Positions 1 through 17,379 of a DNA stretch of 64,000 nt are shown piece by piece; the first letter of the stretch is position 1; the number at the start of each line of letters is the position of its first letter. A model generated the notes under the pieces. That model was not told the DNA's origin and ran no database searches. It saw only the letters and a list, made by a program, of their open reading frames with translations. This stretch comes from Deinococcus sp. YIM 77859. GTDB lineage: Bacteria; Deinococcota; Deinococci; Deinococcales; Deinococcaceae. The position numbers were made by a program, and so were the translations under genes. Where the stretch lies: contig NZ_JQNI01000002.1 in assembly GCF_000745175.1 (NCBI RefSeq), forward strand, positions 542,001 to 606,000. Reading direction: 5' to 3'.

Positions 1-262
1 AGGCCGCCCGGCACCGGCCCGGGTACCCGCAGCGCCACGCAGGGCCGCCCCGCGTACTGGAAGGCCACCTCGGTCCACTCTTCCGCAAGGGCCTCCAGCG
101 CGGCGACCCGCACCGCCTTCCCCGGCTGGAAGTCCGGCGGGCCGACCCTTTCTTTGCCCCAGGTCACGCGGCTGGCATACCAGCCCATGTAGCCAAAGGC
201 ACCCAGCGTGCCCGCGACCGGCAGCACCCACCAGCGTTCCAGAAGGGCGCGGCGGCTCAGCC

Positions 263-266
<4 letters not shown>
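1..266 (-). CDS. Rieske-like iron-sulfur protein, N-terminal part (cut by window start)
   Basis: Only the first 88 residues are present; the gene runs off the window. The ATG at 266-264 overlaps the stop of the upstream CcmI-like gene as ATGA. The N-terminus has a twin-arginine-like SRRALL motif followed by a hydrophobic stretch (about residues 13-30), which is how Rieske proteins of cytochrome bc complexes are usually exported and anchored. The Rieske cluster-binding motifs would lie outside the window, so the identity rests on the Tat-like anchor and on its place at the end of a cytochrome c maturation operon. Another Tat-exported redox protein is possible. Confidence 0.5.
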
Positions 267-1299
<1,033 letters not shown>

Positions 1300-1303
<4 letters not shown>

Positions 1304-1788
1304 ATCTTCTCCCCGGGCCGCCGGGTCTTCCGCTGCACCTCGGCGAGATAGGGGTCAAAGGGTTCCTCGGTGGCAGGAAGGGCTGCCGGAGCTGCCTGCC
1401 CCGCCGCGGGCCTGCGCCGCAGAACGCGCCACAGCACTGCGCCCCCCGCCACAAGCGCCACCACCGGGGCACCCCACAGCACGAGGTTACTCCCCTCCTT
1501 GGGCGGATCGAGCAGCACGAAGTTCCCGTAGCGTGCCGCGAAGTAGGCGTAGATCTCCCGGTCGCTGCGCCCCGCCGCCACCTGTTCCCGCACCTCCCGC
1601 AGCATCTCCCGGCTGATGTCGTTCGTGCTTTCGGTGATCGGCACGCCGGTGCAGATCGGGCAGCGCAGGTTGCGCCCCAACTGCTCGGCGCGGGCCTCCT
1701 GCGCGGGGCTGAGGGCGAGGGAAGCCGAGAGCAGCAGGCAGAGCGCCGTGGGCAGTGCCCACCGCCCGCTGGCGGCCGACCGTCTCAC
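1300..1788 (-). CDS. ccmH: Cytochrome c maturation thiol oxidoreductase CcmH
   Basis: A 162-residue protein with an N-terminal signal segment, the CcmH/CycL signature LRCPICTG whose two cysteines keep the apocytochrome haem-binding thiols reduced, and a C-terminal membrane anchor followed by a short basic tail. I place the start at the GTG at 1788, which overlaps the ccmG stop as GTGA; the open frame runs further upstream but that part only shadows ccmG. The product should work in the periplasm beside CcmG and CcmF. It overlaps the CcmI-like gene by 4 bases. Confidence 0.9.
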
Positions 1789-2363
1789 AGCCCCGCCACC
1801 CCGATCTTGGAGAGCCCCACGTTCAGCCGCTCGCGGGTGAGACCACCGCGGTCCACGTGCCGGATCATGCCCTCGCGGTCGATGAAAAAGGTCTCGGGAA
1901 TGCCCGCGACGCCGTAGTTGATGCCGGTCTTGATCCCCGGGTCGCGCAGCGAGGGGTAGGCGAGAGCGTACTCGCGGATGAAGTCGCGCGCATTCTGCTC
2001 GTTCGTCTCCTGAAAGAGCACGCCGATCACGGCCAGGCCCGTGCCCGCCCCCTGCCGCTCGCTGAGTTCGCGAAAGAGGGGCGCTTCCTCGCGGCACGGC
2101 CCGCACCACGACGCCCAAAAGTTGAGGACGACGGGCCGGCCCCTCAGGGCGGCAAGGCTGACCTGCGCGCCGTCAAGACTGGTCAGCGTGAATTCGGGGG
2201 CGGGTTTTCCGACGAGCGGGCCGCCGGTCGTGGCGTTTCGCGCGGGACTCAGCAGGGCGACGCCCAGCACGGCGACAAGCGCGGCGGCGATCAGCGGAGG
2301 CAGCAGCCGCCGCCACAGCGGAGCGGGGGCGCTGGTCTTGGAAGGGGAGGAAAGGTCAGTCAT
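1785..2363 (-). CDS. ccmG: Thiol:disulfide interchange protein CcmG/DsbE
   Basis: This 192-residue thioredoxin-fold protein has an N-terminal membrane anchor (about residues 17-38), the redox motif WCGPC (Cys87 and Cys90) within [10 protein letters not shown], and the cis-proline loop [10 protein letters not shown]. The family reduces oxidised apocytochrome c or CcmH in the periplasm, drawing electrons from CcdA, whose gene lies at the head of the same locus. It begins 10 bases after ccmF and overlaps ccmH by 4 bases. An AGGA precedes the ATG. Confidence 0.93.
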   Translation of the reverse strand: MTDLSSPSKTSAPAPLWRRLLPPLIAAALVAVLGVALLSPARNATTGGPLVGKPAPEFTLTSLDGAQVSLAALRGRPVVLNFWASWCGPCREEAPLFRELSERQGAGTGLAVIGVLFQETNEQNARDFIREYALAYPSLRDPGIKTGINYGVAGIPETFFIDREGMIRHVDRGGLTRERLNVGLSKIGVAGL

Positions 2364-2373
2364 AGGTCCTCAC

Positions 2374-4356
<1,983 letters not shown>

Positions 4357-4369
4357 CGTTCGGCTCGCC

Positions 4370-4828
4370 TCACTCGCTCTGCCGCAGCAGGTCCTTGAGT
4401 TCGGCCTGGGTCTGCGGCACGTGGTACTCCTCGGAGTGCTTGACGACAAGTTCAGTGGCGTGGAAGGTGTTTCCCTGGAATTCGCCGCGCACAACCACGC
4501 CTTGGTTTTCCTTGAAGAGGTCGCTCACCGCGCCGCGGTACTCCACCGGGAAAGTCGCGCCGCCGTCCGTCACGTTGAACTTCAGCTCCAGCGTCTGCGG
4601 GTCGTACCGAACGGCCTTCACCAGACCGCCGATGCGCAGGGGACGGCCCTCGAACTCGGCGCGCTGCTGCAGGTACTCGGTTGGCGTCACGAAGTATTCC
4701 AGGCTCCTCCCCAGGTTCCCAAAGGCGATGAAGGCGGTGAGCGCCACCAGCGCCAGCACGCCCAGCGCGGCGGGAAGGGGGCTACGCCGGTGCCGCCGAG
4801 CTCGTGGCAGGGGAGAGGGGGCCGTCAT
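4370..4828 (-). CDS. ccmE: Haem chaperone CcmE
   Basis: This 152-residue protein has one N-terminal membrane segment (about 19-38) and an OB-fold domain. His131, in [11 protein letters not shown], matches the histidine that binds haem covalently in CcmE, and the following tyrosine is the conserved one. CcmE receives haem with the help of CcmC and the CcmAB ATPase and passes it to CcmF. Its ATG overlaps the ccmD stop as ATGA. Confidence 0.94.
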   Translation of the reverse strand: MTAPSPLPRARRHRRSPLPAALGVLALVALTAFIAFGNLGRSLEYFVTPTEYLQQRAEFEGRPLRIGGLVKAVRYDPQTLELKFNVTDGGATFPVEYRGAVSDLFKENQGVVVRGEFQGNTFHATELVVKHSEEYHVPQTQAELKDLLRQSE

Positions 4829-4944
4829 TCCCGTTCCTCCTCACGCAGCGCGCGCAGCCGCAGCCCTATCCAGGCCAGATAGGCCGCGAGCAGCACAAAC
4901 GTCACCACGTACACGATAACCACGTAACCGCTGTACTTATCCAC
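4825..4944 (-). CDS. ccmD: Haem exporter small subunit CcmD
   Basis: A 39-residue protein made of one transmembrane helix (about residues 5-25) and a charged, arginine- and glutamate-rich C-terminus, as usual for CcmD. I place the start at the GTG at 4944, giving VDKYSGYVV; it overlaps the end of ccmC by 8 bases. In the family, CcmD helps release holo-CcmE from the CcmABC complex. The call depends on size, topology and position between ccmC and ccmE, because CcmD sequence is poorly conserved. Confidence 0.85.
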   Translation of the reverse strand: MDKYSGYVVIVYVVTFVLLAAYLAWIGLRLRALREEERE

Positions 4945-5650
4945 GCGCCGGCACCTCCACCTTCGCGAGGTCTTCTCGCAGTTCACGTTCCTCACGCGCT
5001 TCCTCGCGCGCGGCCAGGATGCCCCGCACACGCAGCAGGTAGAGATACAGCAGGGTAAAGGCCAGGGTGGCGGCCAGCAGCACCCAGCCGTAGATGGGCG
5101 CAGCGTCGAAGCGGATGTCCCCCAGCAGCTTGAGCGTCTGGGTCTGGTGCACGCCCCGCCACCACTCCACCGCCATGTAGTTGACCGGCACGTACAGCGT
5201 GCCCACCAGGCCGATCACCGCCGACACCCGTGCCCGGCGCTCGGGGTCGTCGATCAGGGAACGAATCAGCAGATAACCGCCGTACACGACCAGGCTCAGC
5301 GCGGTGGTGGTGAGCCTGGCGTCCCACACCCAATACACCCCCCAGGTCGGCTTGGCCCACAGCATTCCACCCACGATGGTTGCCACCGTAAAGAGCACTC
5401 CGATCTCTGCGCTGCTCATCGCCAGGCGGTCCCAGCGCCTCGCTCGGGTCAGCAGGTACAGCAGCCCGAAAAGGCCCGTCCCGCCGTAGGCGAGGTAACT
5501 CAGCCAGGCCGTGGGCACGTGTACAAACATCAGCCGCACCAGTGACCCCTGATTCACATCGAGCGGCGTGCGCAGGCCCAGCACTGCGGTGGTCACCAAG
5601 GCGAGCAGGGTGGCGGCCCCCAGCAGCGTCGTCATGCGGTCTTGTCTCAT
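4937..5650 (-). CDS. ccmC: Haem exporter subunit CcmC
   Basis: A 237-residue protein with about six membrane helices and the haem-binding WWD signature WGVYWVWDARLTT, flanked by conserved histidines. CcmC delivers haem to CcmE. I chose the ATG at 5650 because GGAG lies six bases upstream; another ATG four codons earlier has no such site. The gene should follow ccmB but is separated from it by about 2.4 kb holding a TnpB element and an opposing lipoprotein gene, so this downstream half of the operon needs its own promoter or readthrough. Confidence 0.93.
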   Translation of the reverse strand: MRQDRMTTLLGAATLLALVTTAVLGLRTPLDVNQGSLVRLMFVHVPTAWLSYLAYGGTGLFGLLYLLTRARRWDRLAMSSAEIGVLFTVATIVGGMLWAKPTWGVYWVWDARLTTTALSLVVYGGYLLIRSLIDDPERRARVSAVIGLVGTLYVPVNYMAVEWWRGVHQTQTLKLLGDIRFDAAPIYGWVLLAATLAFTLLYLYLLRVRGILAAREEAREERELREDLAKVEVPARG

Positions 5651-5797
5651 GTTGAGCTCCATTCTGACTTGCCCTGATCCCCGGTACCGTGATGCTTGGA
5701 CCTGAGGAGCACAGGCGCAAGAAGCCTTCGTGTCGCCAGCATCGCGCTCAGAAGGCGAGGAGGCAAGTGCGAGTGTCCCCGGAGGGAAGCTGCTACG

Positions 5798-5950
5798 TTG
5801 ACACTCCCACGGATGAATCCGTGGGATTCTGGTTCTCGCTACGCCAGCCCTTTCGGACTGGTTTCACTTACCCAGCCCAGGGTGTGCCATGCACCCCGCC
5901 TGCCGCAACATGAAGCTCCAGCAGGCAGGCCATCCCCAGCCACGCGCCGA
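5798..5950 (-). ncRNA. Candidate TnpB guide RNA (omega/reRNA) and right end of the element
   Basis: Just after the tnpB stop, read on the minus strand, there is a 7-bp stem capped by a GAAA tetraloop (5844-5861). It is followed by a perfect 9-bp stem CCCACGGAT/ATCCGTGGG (5806-5825) and then GTGTCAA ending at 5798. This two-hairpin layout and the TCAA terminus resemble the right end and guide-RNA scaffold of ISDra2-type elements. The RNA 5' end inside tnpB cannot be placed by eye; 5950 is nominal. The flanking chromosome beyond 5798 would supply the guide. Confidence 0.55.
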
Positions 5951-6986
5951 TATTTCTAGCGGCGTTGTGGTCGGCGTGGCCTCGGTAGCCACATCTCTCG
6001 CAACGGAAGTCATGGCGCTGCCTCTCTCCGATGGCCCCGCACTTGCAGCACGTCTTGGACGTGTACTGCGGCGGCACCTTCTCCACCGCGACTCCGCTCA
6101 AACCCGCCTTGTACAGAATCTTCTGTTCAAGGTCGTAGTACGGCCAGTAGTCCCGGTTGTGGGCGGCGTTGCGCTTCACTCCCCTGGGCTGCTTGCTGGA
6201 ACGAATCCCAGACAAGTCCTCGAGGCGCATCCCGCACCCGTGCCCGACGGCGTAGGCCACGACTTCCTTGCTGATGATGTGGTTGATATGACGCACCGTG
6301 CGGGTTTCCTTCTGTTCCAGACGCTTCACCGTCTTATACTTCCCGGCCTTCTGCAGCCTGCGCCGCTTATTGGCGTAGTGTTCGCGAATCTGCCGGATAC
6401 GGGCGAACGTCCAGAACTTCGGAGTCCCTTCGGGTGTTGCTGCCACGGCAAGGTGGTTCTGGCCCCTGTCCACTCCGATGAATCGGGTGGTCTGCGACGG
6501 GTCGGGAACGTCCCAACTCACCGAGATGCAGGCGTACCAGACGCCGCGCTTGGAACGGGTCAGTCGCGGCGTGCCTTGCTTGGCCTCGCCGCTGAGAATC
6601 CGCTCCAGCACCTCGCCGTGTTTGCTCTGATGGACTTGTAGAGGAATCCGACGCTTCACGCCGCGCAGCAGTCCAAACCCAACCGAGTAGGTATCCCCGA
6701 CCCTATGGAGCGTCCAACCCTGATTGTTCGTCTCCAGGGGCATACGGCGGAAGGACTTGGCCTTCTTCTGGGCGTTGACGTTGCGGATGGTCTGATTCAT
6801 CCAGGCCGAGCCAATCTCAACATGTCCGAAGCCCTTCGTGGTCAGCTTGCGCCGCACCTCGTGGGGCAACCCAAGAATTCCGTTGGCGACCTCGGTGTTG
6901 AGGGCTTGCAACCTCTCGAACTCCCTCCCCTTGACCGCGTTCAGGTCGAGAAAAGGGAGCTTGAGGGTGAGGGTTGCCGTAGCCAC
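5868..6986 (-). CDS. tnpB: TnpB, RNA-guided nuclease of an IS200/IS605-type element
   Basis: A 372-residue OrfB/TnpB protein starting at a GTG. The RuvC catalytic residues are visible: Asp173 in GVDRGQNH, Glu256 in LEDLSG and Asp339 in HADHNAARN. A four-cysteine zinc finger (Cys313, 316, 329, 332) sits between the last two. All catalytic residues are intact and the frame is open, so the protein is probably active. No TnpA-type Y1 transposase is nearby, so the element would need one in trans to move. Codon use is less GC-biased than in its neighbours, in line with transfer. It sits inside the ccm locus between ccmB and ccmC. Confidence 0.95.
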   Translation of the reverse strand: MATATLTLKLPFLDLNAVKGREFERLQALNTEVANGILGLPHEVRRKLTTKGFGHVEIGSAWMNQTIRNVNAQKKAKSFRRMPLETNNQGWTLHRVGDTYSVGFGLLRGVKRRIPLQVHQSKHGEVLERILSGEAKQGTPRLTRSKRGVWYACISVSWDVPDPSQTTRFIGVDRGQNHLAVAATPEGTPKFWTFARIRQIREHYANKRRRLQKAGKYKTVKRLEQKETRTVRHINHIISKEVVAYAVGHGCGMRLEDLSGIRSSKQPRGVKRNAAHNRDYWPYYDLEQKILYKAGLSGVAVEKVPPQYTSKTCCKCGAIGERQRHDFRCERCGYRGHADHNAARNIGAWLGMACLLELHVAAGGVHGTPWAG

Positions 6987-7039
6987 AGACGAAGAATGAT
7001 AGAACTTGCGGAGGTCTGCAAGATACGGAAGACTGGGAC

Positions 7040-7258
7040 ATGGCGAAGAAGCGGCGGGTCTCGGAAATCGTGGAGGCGGTGCGGGAGTGCCAGCGCCTCC
7101 ATTTGGAAGCAGAACTCACGCCCTTTGAGCGGCGGCGGGCGAACTGGGTTTTGGAGGGGCCCTTGTTGCCCACGTTCCAGGGCGAGGCTTCAGCACTCGG
7201 CGAGCCGCTTGGGCACCGCCGCCCGTTGGGCGGCCTGGGTTCTGCATCCCACGGTTAA
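7040..7258 (+). CDS. Small hypothetical protein next to the TnpB element
   Basis: A 72-codon frame beginning MAKKRRVSEIVEAV with a basic, helix-rich first 45 residues and a glycine-rich tail. Its last codons run into a hairpin (7248-7267), which suggests the tail is not under protein-level selection. It is divergent from tnpB and lies in 334 bases otherwise lacking a gene. I do not recognise a family, and it is not a Y1 transposase. It may be a fragment or a chance frame. Confidence 0.25.
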   Translation: MAKKRRVSEIVEAVRECQRLHLEAELTPFERRRANWVLEGPLLPTFQGEASALGEPLGHRRPLGGLGSASHG

Positions 7259-7267
7259 AACCGTGGG
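7218..7267 (+). repeat. Tandem hairpins resembling an IS200/IS605 element end
   Basis: Two perfect inverted repeats lie close together: GCCGCCC-GTT-GGGCGGC (7218-7234) and CCCACGGTT-AA-AACCGTGGG (7248-7267). The second has the same CCCACGG/CCGTGGG core and the same preceding ATC as the right-end hairpin at 5806-5825, but on the opposite strand. It could be the left-end hairpin of the tnpB element or the leftover right end of a second element facing the other way. Confidence 0.6.
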
Positions 7268-7320
7268 CTTTCCACCCAGACCCCTTTTCTGTAAGGCCAC
7301 CCATTCCCGGAGGTCAACTC

Positions 7321-8046
<726 letters not shown>

Positions 8047-8054
8047 CTGCGCCC

Positions 8055-8793
<739 letters not shown>

Positions 8794-8804
<11 letters not shown>

Positions 8805-9479
8805 GTTCCTCCACCTTCCCCGCGGCCAGCCGCACCGCTCGTGGAGCGATCTGCACCGCAAGCTGCGGTTCGTGCGCGGCGACCACCAGCGTCACGCCCT
8901 GCGCGGCGAGGTCCCCGAGCAACTCCAGGGTGAGCTGCCGCCCGCCGTCGTCCAGGTTGGCGAAGGGCTCGTCCACCAGGGTGAGGGGCCGGGCGAGCAG
9001 GGAGGCCCGTGCCAGGGCGAGGCGCTTGCGCATCCCCGCCGAGAGGAAACGGACTCGGCGACTCGCCGCCCGTTCCAGGCCCACCCGCCGCAGCACCCCC
9101 GCCACGTCCCCGCGCTGCCCGTGCATGCTCAGGGCAAAGTCGAGGTTTTCCGTGCAGGTGAGGTCGGGGTACAGCCCGCCGTCCACCGGCATGAGGTGCA
9201 CGCAGTCGCGCACCGCCCGGCTGTCCCGCAGGTCGAAGCCCAGCACCCGCCCCTCCCCCCGCGTGGGCCGCAGGCCCGAGGCGAGCAGCCGCAGCAGCGT
9301 CGTCTTGCCTGCCCCGTTCTCACCCAGCAGGGTCACGCCCTCTCCTGCCGGTACGTCGAGCGTCACGCCGCGCAGGATCACCTCTCGGCCCAGCCGGAGC
9401 CAGACGTCGCGCAGCTGAAGAGCGTGCGTGGGGAATCGGGGTTGACCGGGACGGCGTTCCTGTTCCACCGGAAGCCGTC

Positions 9480-9495
<16 letters not shown>
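8794..9495 (-). CDS. ccmA: Haem exporter ATP-binding subunit CcmA
   Basis: A 233-residue ABC ATPase with Walker A GENGAGKTT, signature LSAGMRKR, Walker B LTLVDEP and a switch histidine in AAHEP. It belongs with CcmB as judged by the coupled genes. The GTG start at 9495 lies 16 bases inside the end of ccdA and has GAGGTGA nearby. About 28 residues precede the first conserved strand, so a later in-frame GTG giving VEQERR is also possible. Confidence 0.9.
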
Positions 9496-10163
<668 letters not shown>

Positions 10164-10251
10164 GGGGTGAGTCTAGCCCAGGAGGGAGGGGGCGGGCGTC
10201 CCCGCAGCGTCCTTTGCCCCTGTGGGCCCAGGGCGCGCTAGCCTGCTCTCC

Positions 10252-11631
10252 ATGACGGAGTCGCCGACCCTTTCTCCTGCCGCGCGGCGTGCCCGGCAGC
10301 TTGCGACGACCGGCCTGATCCTGGGCGTCTTTTTGGCCGCCCTCGAATCCAGCGTGGTCGCGACCGCCATGCCCAGCGTGATCGCCGATCTCGGTGGCCA
10401 GCGGATGTATGCGCTGCCCTTTGCGGTGTACCTGCTGACAAGCACGGTGAGTAGCCCGCTGTGGGGCCGCGCCTCGGATATGCTGGGACGGCGACGGCTG
10501 TACCTGACCGGCGTGGTGCTGTTTTTGCTGGGGAGTGCCCTGTGCGGCCTCGCGCAGAGCATGGGCTGGTTGGTGGCCGCGCGGGCCCTCCAGGGCCTGG
10601 GGGCAGGCGCCGTGCTGCCCCTCACCATGACCATCGTGGGGGAAACGTACTCGCTTCAGGAACGCGGGCGAGTCCAGGCGTTCATCAGCGGCGTGTGGGG
10701 TCTCTCGGGCCTGCTGGGGCCGCTGCTGGGCGGTTGGCTGACCGATACCCTGTCGTGGCGCTGGACCTTCTACGCCAGCCTGCCGTTTGGGCTGGCAGCC
10801 CTGCTGATCGCCGCCCGGCACCTGCGCGAGACAGCGAACACCCGGCCTGCGCGGCTCGACTGGGCGGGCGCTGCGCTCTTTACGCTGGGCAGCGGCCTGA
10901 CCGTGTGGGGCCTGGAGGGCCGGGCGTGGCTGCTGGTCGGGCTGGGCCTGCTCATCCTGCTGGCGGCGGTGGCGGTCGAGCGGCGGCACCCGGACCCCCT
11001 GTTGCCCATGCGTGCGTTGGGGCAGCGCACCACCGCCGTCGCTTTTGCCGGGAACCTGCTGGGCGGCGCGGCGTACTTCGGGGTGATCGCGTACCTGCCG
11101 CTCTACGCGCAGGGCGTGGGCGGCGGCAGCGCGACCGGAGCGGGGGCCATCCTCACGCCCATGCTGGTGGGGTGGACGCTGGCGAGCATCCTGGGCGCGC
11201 GGCTGCTGACCCGGGTGCCCCTTGCGCGGCTGGCTCAGCTCGGTTTTCTGGTCCTGACCGCCACCTTTGCAGCCCTCACGTTCGCGGTTCATCAGCCGCT
11301 GTGGGTCACGTCCGCGCTGGGATTCGTGGTGGGCATGGGCATGGGCTTTGCCATGCTGAGTCTGCTCCTCTCGGCGCAGGAACAGGCGGCCCGCACCGAA
11401 TTGGGGGCCGTCACGAGCGGCGTGCTGTTTGCGCGGCAGATGGGCGGCGCGCTGGGGGTCGCACTCATGGCGCTGCTGATCGGTTCCGCTGCTATCGCGA
11501 CGGGCGGGCGCGCCCTGGCAGAGGGGCTAGGGCGCGCGTACCTCCTCGCGCTGGGCCTTGTCGCCGCTGGGCTGGTGCTCAGCCTGACCCTCCCGCGGCT
11601 CAGGGTGAAACCGGCCCCGCAGACGCCCTGA
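10252..11631 (+). CDS. DHA2 (EmrB/QacA-like) MFS exporter
   Basis: A 459-residue protein with about 14 predicted membrane helices, as in the drug:H+ antiporter-2 family. Helix 1 carries the family pattern [16 protein letters not shown] and the loop between helices 2 and 3 carries the MFS motif [11 protein letters not shown]. It probably exports small toxic molecules, but the substrate is unknown. I prefer the ATG at 10252, seven bases after a TAGCCT -10 box (10239-10244), over the GTG at 10222. Transcribed alone, divergent from ccdA. Confidence 0.85.
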   Translation: MTESPTLSPAARRARQLATTGLILGVFLAALESSVVATAMPSVIADLGGQRMYALPFAVYLLTSTVSSPLWGRASDMLGRRRLYLTGVVLFLLGSALCGLAQSMGWLVAARALQGLGAGAVLPLTMTIVGETYSLQERGRVQAFISGVWGLSGLLGPLLGGWLTDTLSWRWTFYASLPFGLAALLIAARHLRETANTRPARLDWAGAALFTLGSGLTVWGLEGRAWLLVGLGLLILLAAVAVERRHPDPLLPMRALGQRTTAVAFAGNLLGGAAYFGVIAYLPLYAQGVGGGSATGAGAILTPMLVGWTLASILGARLLTRVPLARLAQLGFLVLTATFAALTFAVHQPLWVTSALGFVVGMGMGFAMLSLLLSAQEQAARTELGAVTSGVLFARQMGGALGVALMALLIGSAAIATGGRALAEGLGRAYLLALGLVAAGLVLSLTLPRLRVKPAPQTP

Positions 11632-11638
11632 GGGGGGA

Positions 11639-12244
<606 letters not shown>

Positions 12245-12309
12245 GGGTGGACCTCCAGAGCAAGACGTGTAGGCAAAAGGCTTACAGGTTGAGCATAAGA
12301 AAACGGCGC

Positions 12310-12753
12310 TCACCCAGCGCGGGAGAGCACCCGGGCCGTCACGTCCGCGACGCTGTGGGCGGCCAAGGAACGCTCGAAGGCCCGTTGGGCGTCCTCGAAC
12401 ACGTCCTCCAGGGCAGCCTGAATCCTCGAGCCGACCGGGCAAGACGGGTTGGGGCGGACGTGCAGGGCAAGCAGGGCATCCTCGGCCTCGACGGCGCGGT
12501 ACACGTCGAGCAGGGTGATCTCGCGGGCAGGGCGAGTCAGGCGCAGCCCCGCCTTGCCCCGGCGCGTTTCGACCAGTCCAGCCGCGCGCAGCCGGGATGT
12601 GATCTGCCGCACCACCACCGGATGAACGCCCAGGCTGCCCGCCAGCCACTCGCTCGAATGGGCCGCCGCGGGCTCGGCCTCCACCAGCGTGAGGAGATGA
12701 ACCGCCATCGCCGTTCGCGTGCTGAGTTTTCCCGTGTGGGCGCGCTCCGTCAT
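12310..12753 (-). CDS. Rrf2-family transcriptional regulator (YwnA-like)
   Basis: A 147-residue winged-helix protein whose helix-turn-helix is seen around [20 protein letters not shown], followed by the wing and a dimerisation helix. Only one cysteine (in NPSCPVG) is present, so it lacks the three-cysteine Fe-S ligand set of IscR/NsrR and looks like the YwnA/YwnC branch, which may sense thiol or redox stress through a single cysteine. The ATG at 12753 follows the recQ stop by 7 bases; GTG at 12756 is an alternative. The NAD(P)-binding gene downstream is its likely target. Confidence 0.85.
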   Translation of the reverse strand: MTERAHTGKLSTRTAMAVHLLTLVEAEPAAAHSSEWLAGSLGVHPVVVRQITSRLRAAGLVETRRGKAGLRLTRPAREITLLDVYRAVEAEDALLALHVRPNPSCPVGSRIQAALEDVFEDAQRAFERSLAAHSVADVTARVLSRAG

Positions 12754-12760
12754 CACATCA

Positions 12761-15006
<2,246 letters not shown>

Positions 15007-15117
15007 CCGGCGGCAGGATAGCGCGTTACGCTGAAGACAGAACAAAATCTTTGCCAAAAGGACGAGTCAGGCAGGTCCTGCGGCGACTCGTCCCTATTGG
15101 CCTATTGGCGTCAGGGC

Positions 15118-15810
15118 TTAGAACCCGAGCTGTGCCTGAAGCTCCGCGAGGGTCCGCCAGGTCGTGACAGCGGTGCCCCCCGCTGAGTTGGCCACTCCTC
15201 CCGAGCCGCTCACCTGCCCGAAGATGGTGGCGCTGAGGTTGAGCGTCAGATCCAGCACGTTCCAGCCGCGCTGGGTATTCACGGCCACGTCAACGGGCAG
15301 GTTGCTGAGCTGAGGCATGTTCAACATCCGGGCGCAGTTGACCGTGCCGCGCAGTTGGGTCGGACCATCGGTGTACAGCCAGGCGCGAACATGAACGCTG
15401 CGGCTGAGCGCGCCGGTCTTGGTTCCCTCTACCGCGCTCACCTGCCGGACCCCAGACGCGTCTTGCGCGTTCAGGACCGCCAGCAGAAAACCGCGCGTTC
15501 CCGGAGCGCTGCTGCTCAGTGATCCCGTGCAGTCCAGATTGGTCATCACTTCCGAAGCGGTCAGGGTCCGGCCGGTCAGCGCCGCCTCGCCGGGCAGGGT
15601 CAGTGTGAAGGTGCCGTCCGCGTTCACTGGAGCGCTGACCAGCAGCAGGTCGGGGACGGCGATGCTGCCTATTCCGCTCCAGGTCGCGACCTTCCCGTTG
15701 ATGACCGTCACCGGCGGCTGATCGGAGGCCTGGGGCGGAGCGGTACGGCCGCAGGCGGTCAGGGCGAGGGCAGCGCAGGCGAGCAGCGTGAGTCGGGGAA
15801 GGGGATTCAC
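15118..15810 (-). CDS. Predicted lipoprotein of unknown function
   Basis: A 230-residue protein with a signal peptide ending in an LALTAC lipobox. The mature part looks beta-rich, with DGTFTLTLPG, TVNCARML and QRGWNVLDLTLN, and shows faint similarity to the secreted protein at 49066-49638. No known domain is recognised. The GTG start overlaps the acuI stop as GTGA, so it is translated from the acuI message; there is no evident functional link. Confidence 0.75.
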   Translation of the reverse strand: MNPLPRLTLLACAALALTACGRTAPPQASDQPPVTVINGKVATWSGIGSIAVPDLLLVSAPVNADGTFTLTLPGEAALTGRTLTASEVMTNLDCTGSLSSSAPGTRGFLLAVLNAQDASGVRQVSAVEGTKTGALSRSVHVRAWLYTDGPTQLRGTVNCARMLNMPQLSNLPVDVAVNTQRGWNVLDLTLNLSATIFGQVSGSGGVANSAGGTAVTTWRTLAELQAQLGF

Positions 15811-16841
15811 CTCGACAGCTTATCAGGGGAGGCGGCAACCGCAATCACCGTTCGGCCCCGCACCCGCCCGGCGAGAATCTCTTCGGCAAGGGCGGGCACG
15901 TCCGCGAGGGGACGGACCTGCGTCACCTCCGCGAGCCGGGCAGCGGGAAGGTCGCGCGCCAACCGGGCCCAGGCCGCGCGCCGCCTTTCCGTGGGGCAGG
16001 TCACCGAATCGATGCCCAGCAGGTTCACGCCCCGCAGGATGAAGGGGAAGACCGTGGTGTGAAGCGCGCTTCCACCCGCCAGGCCGCAGGCCGCCACAGA
16101 GCCGTGAACGCGCGTACTCGCGAGGGCTCCGGCGAGCGTCTCAGCGCCCACGGTGTCCACCACGCCCGCCCAGCGTTCCTTTTCGAGGGGCCGTTGGAGG
16201 GCGGGGAGCTCCTCGCGGCCGATCACCTTTGCCGCCCCAAGGGAACGGAGGTAGTCCGCCTCCTGCGGCCGCCCGGTGCTGGCGGTGACGGTGAACCCGG
16301 CAGCCGCGAGCAAGGAAATGGCGGTGCTGCCCACGCCGCCCGCTGCGCCCGTGACAAGCACTTCTCCCTGTGCCGGGGTCACGCCGTGCTCCTCCAGAGC
16401 CAGCACGGCGAGCATCGCGGTAAAGCCCGCGGTCCCCACGCTCATCGCCCACTCGGCATCCGTGCCCTCGGGAAGGGGCACGAGCCATTCGGACCGCACC
16501 CGCGCGTACTCGGCGTATCCGCCGTCCTGCCGCTCGCCGATGCCCCAGCCGGTCAGCAGGACGGGCGTGCCGGGTGCATAGGTGCCCGTCTCGTCGTGCA
16601 CCACCTCACCCGCCAGGTCGATGCCGGGGGTGATGGGATACGACTTCAAGACGCCGGGGCGGCCTGCAACCGCGAGGCCGTCTTTATAGTTCAGGCTGGA
16701 GTGCGTCACCCGCACCACGGTGTCCCCGGGCGGCAGGTCCGCGGGGGTGAGCTGCTGAAACTCGGTGCGGACGCCCGTTTCGTCCTTCACGGCGCGCAGG
16801 GCACGGAACTGCTCGGGCAGGTGAGGGGCAGGCTGAGTCAT
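15807..16841 (-). CDS. acuI: AcuI/YhdH-family acrylyl-CoA reductase (quinone oxidoreductase-like)
   Basis: A 344-residue zinc-free medium-chain dehydrogenase. It has the YhdH/AcuI pattern SSLNYKDGLAVAG at the N-terminus, GIDLAGEV, and the NADPH-binding stretch VTGAAGGVGSTAISLLA. Family members reduce acryloyl-CoA to propionyl-CoA with NADPH, or act on related enoyl compounds. GGAGG lies six bases before the ATG. The downstream lipoprotein gene overlaps it by 4 bases. Family membership is clear, the exact substrate is not. Confidence 0.85.
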   Translation of the reverse strand: MTQPAPHLPEQFRALRAVKDETGVRTEFQQLTPADLPPGDTVVRVTHSSLNYKDGLAVAGRPGVLKSYPITPGIDLAGEVVHDETGTYAPGTPVLLTGWGIGERQDGGYAEYARVRSEWLVPLPEGTDAEWAMSVGTAGFTAMLAVLALEEHGVTPAQGEVLVTGAAGGVGSTAISLLAAAGFTVTASTGRPQEADYLRSLGAAKVIGREELPALQRPLEKERWAGVVDTVGAETLAGALASTRVHGSVAACGLAGGSALHTTVFPFILRGVNLLGIDSVTCPTERRRAAWARLARDLPAARLAEVTQVRPLADVPALAEEILAGRVRGRTVIAVAASPDKLSR

Positions 16842-16932
16842 GCAAAACCTCCGGGAAGCGGCTTGGCAAAGTGCCCGTTCAGCCTACCTCGGTGCCGCCG
16901 CCCGGGCGCGTTACCGGGGAGGTACGCCGCCT

Positions 16933-17379
<447 letters not shown>

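Noticed and set aside
5689..5959. Two short plus-strand frames beside the tnpB right end
   Set aside because: They run through the right-end hairpins and the end of tnpB and have no start-site support.
7313..7317. TTGAC on the minus strand as the left target site of the TnpB element
   Set aside because: It overlaps the Shine-Dalgarno of the lipoprotein gene and cannot be confirmed without an empty-site comparison.
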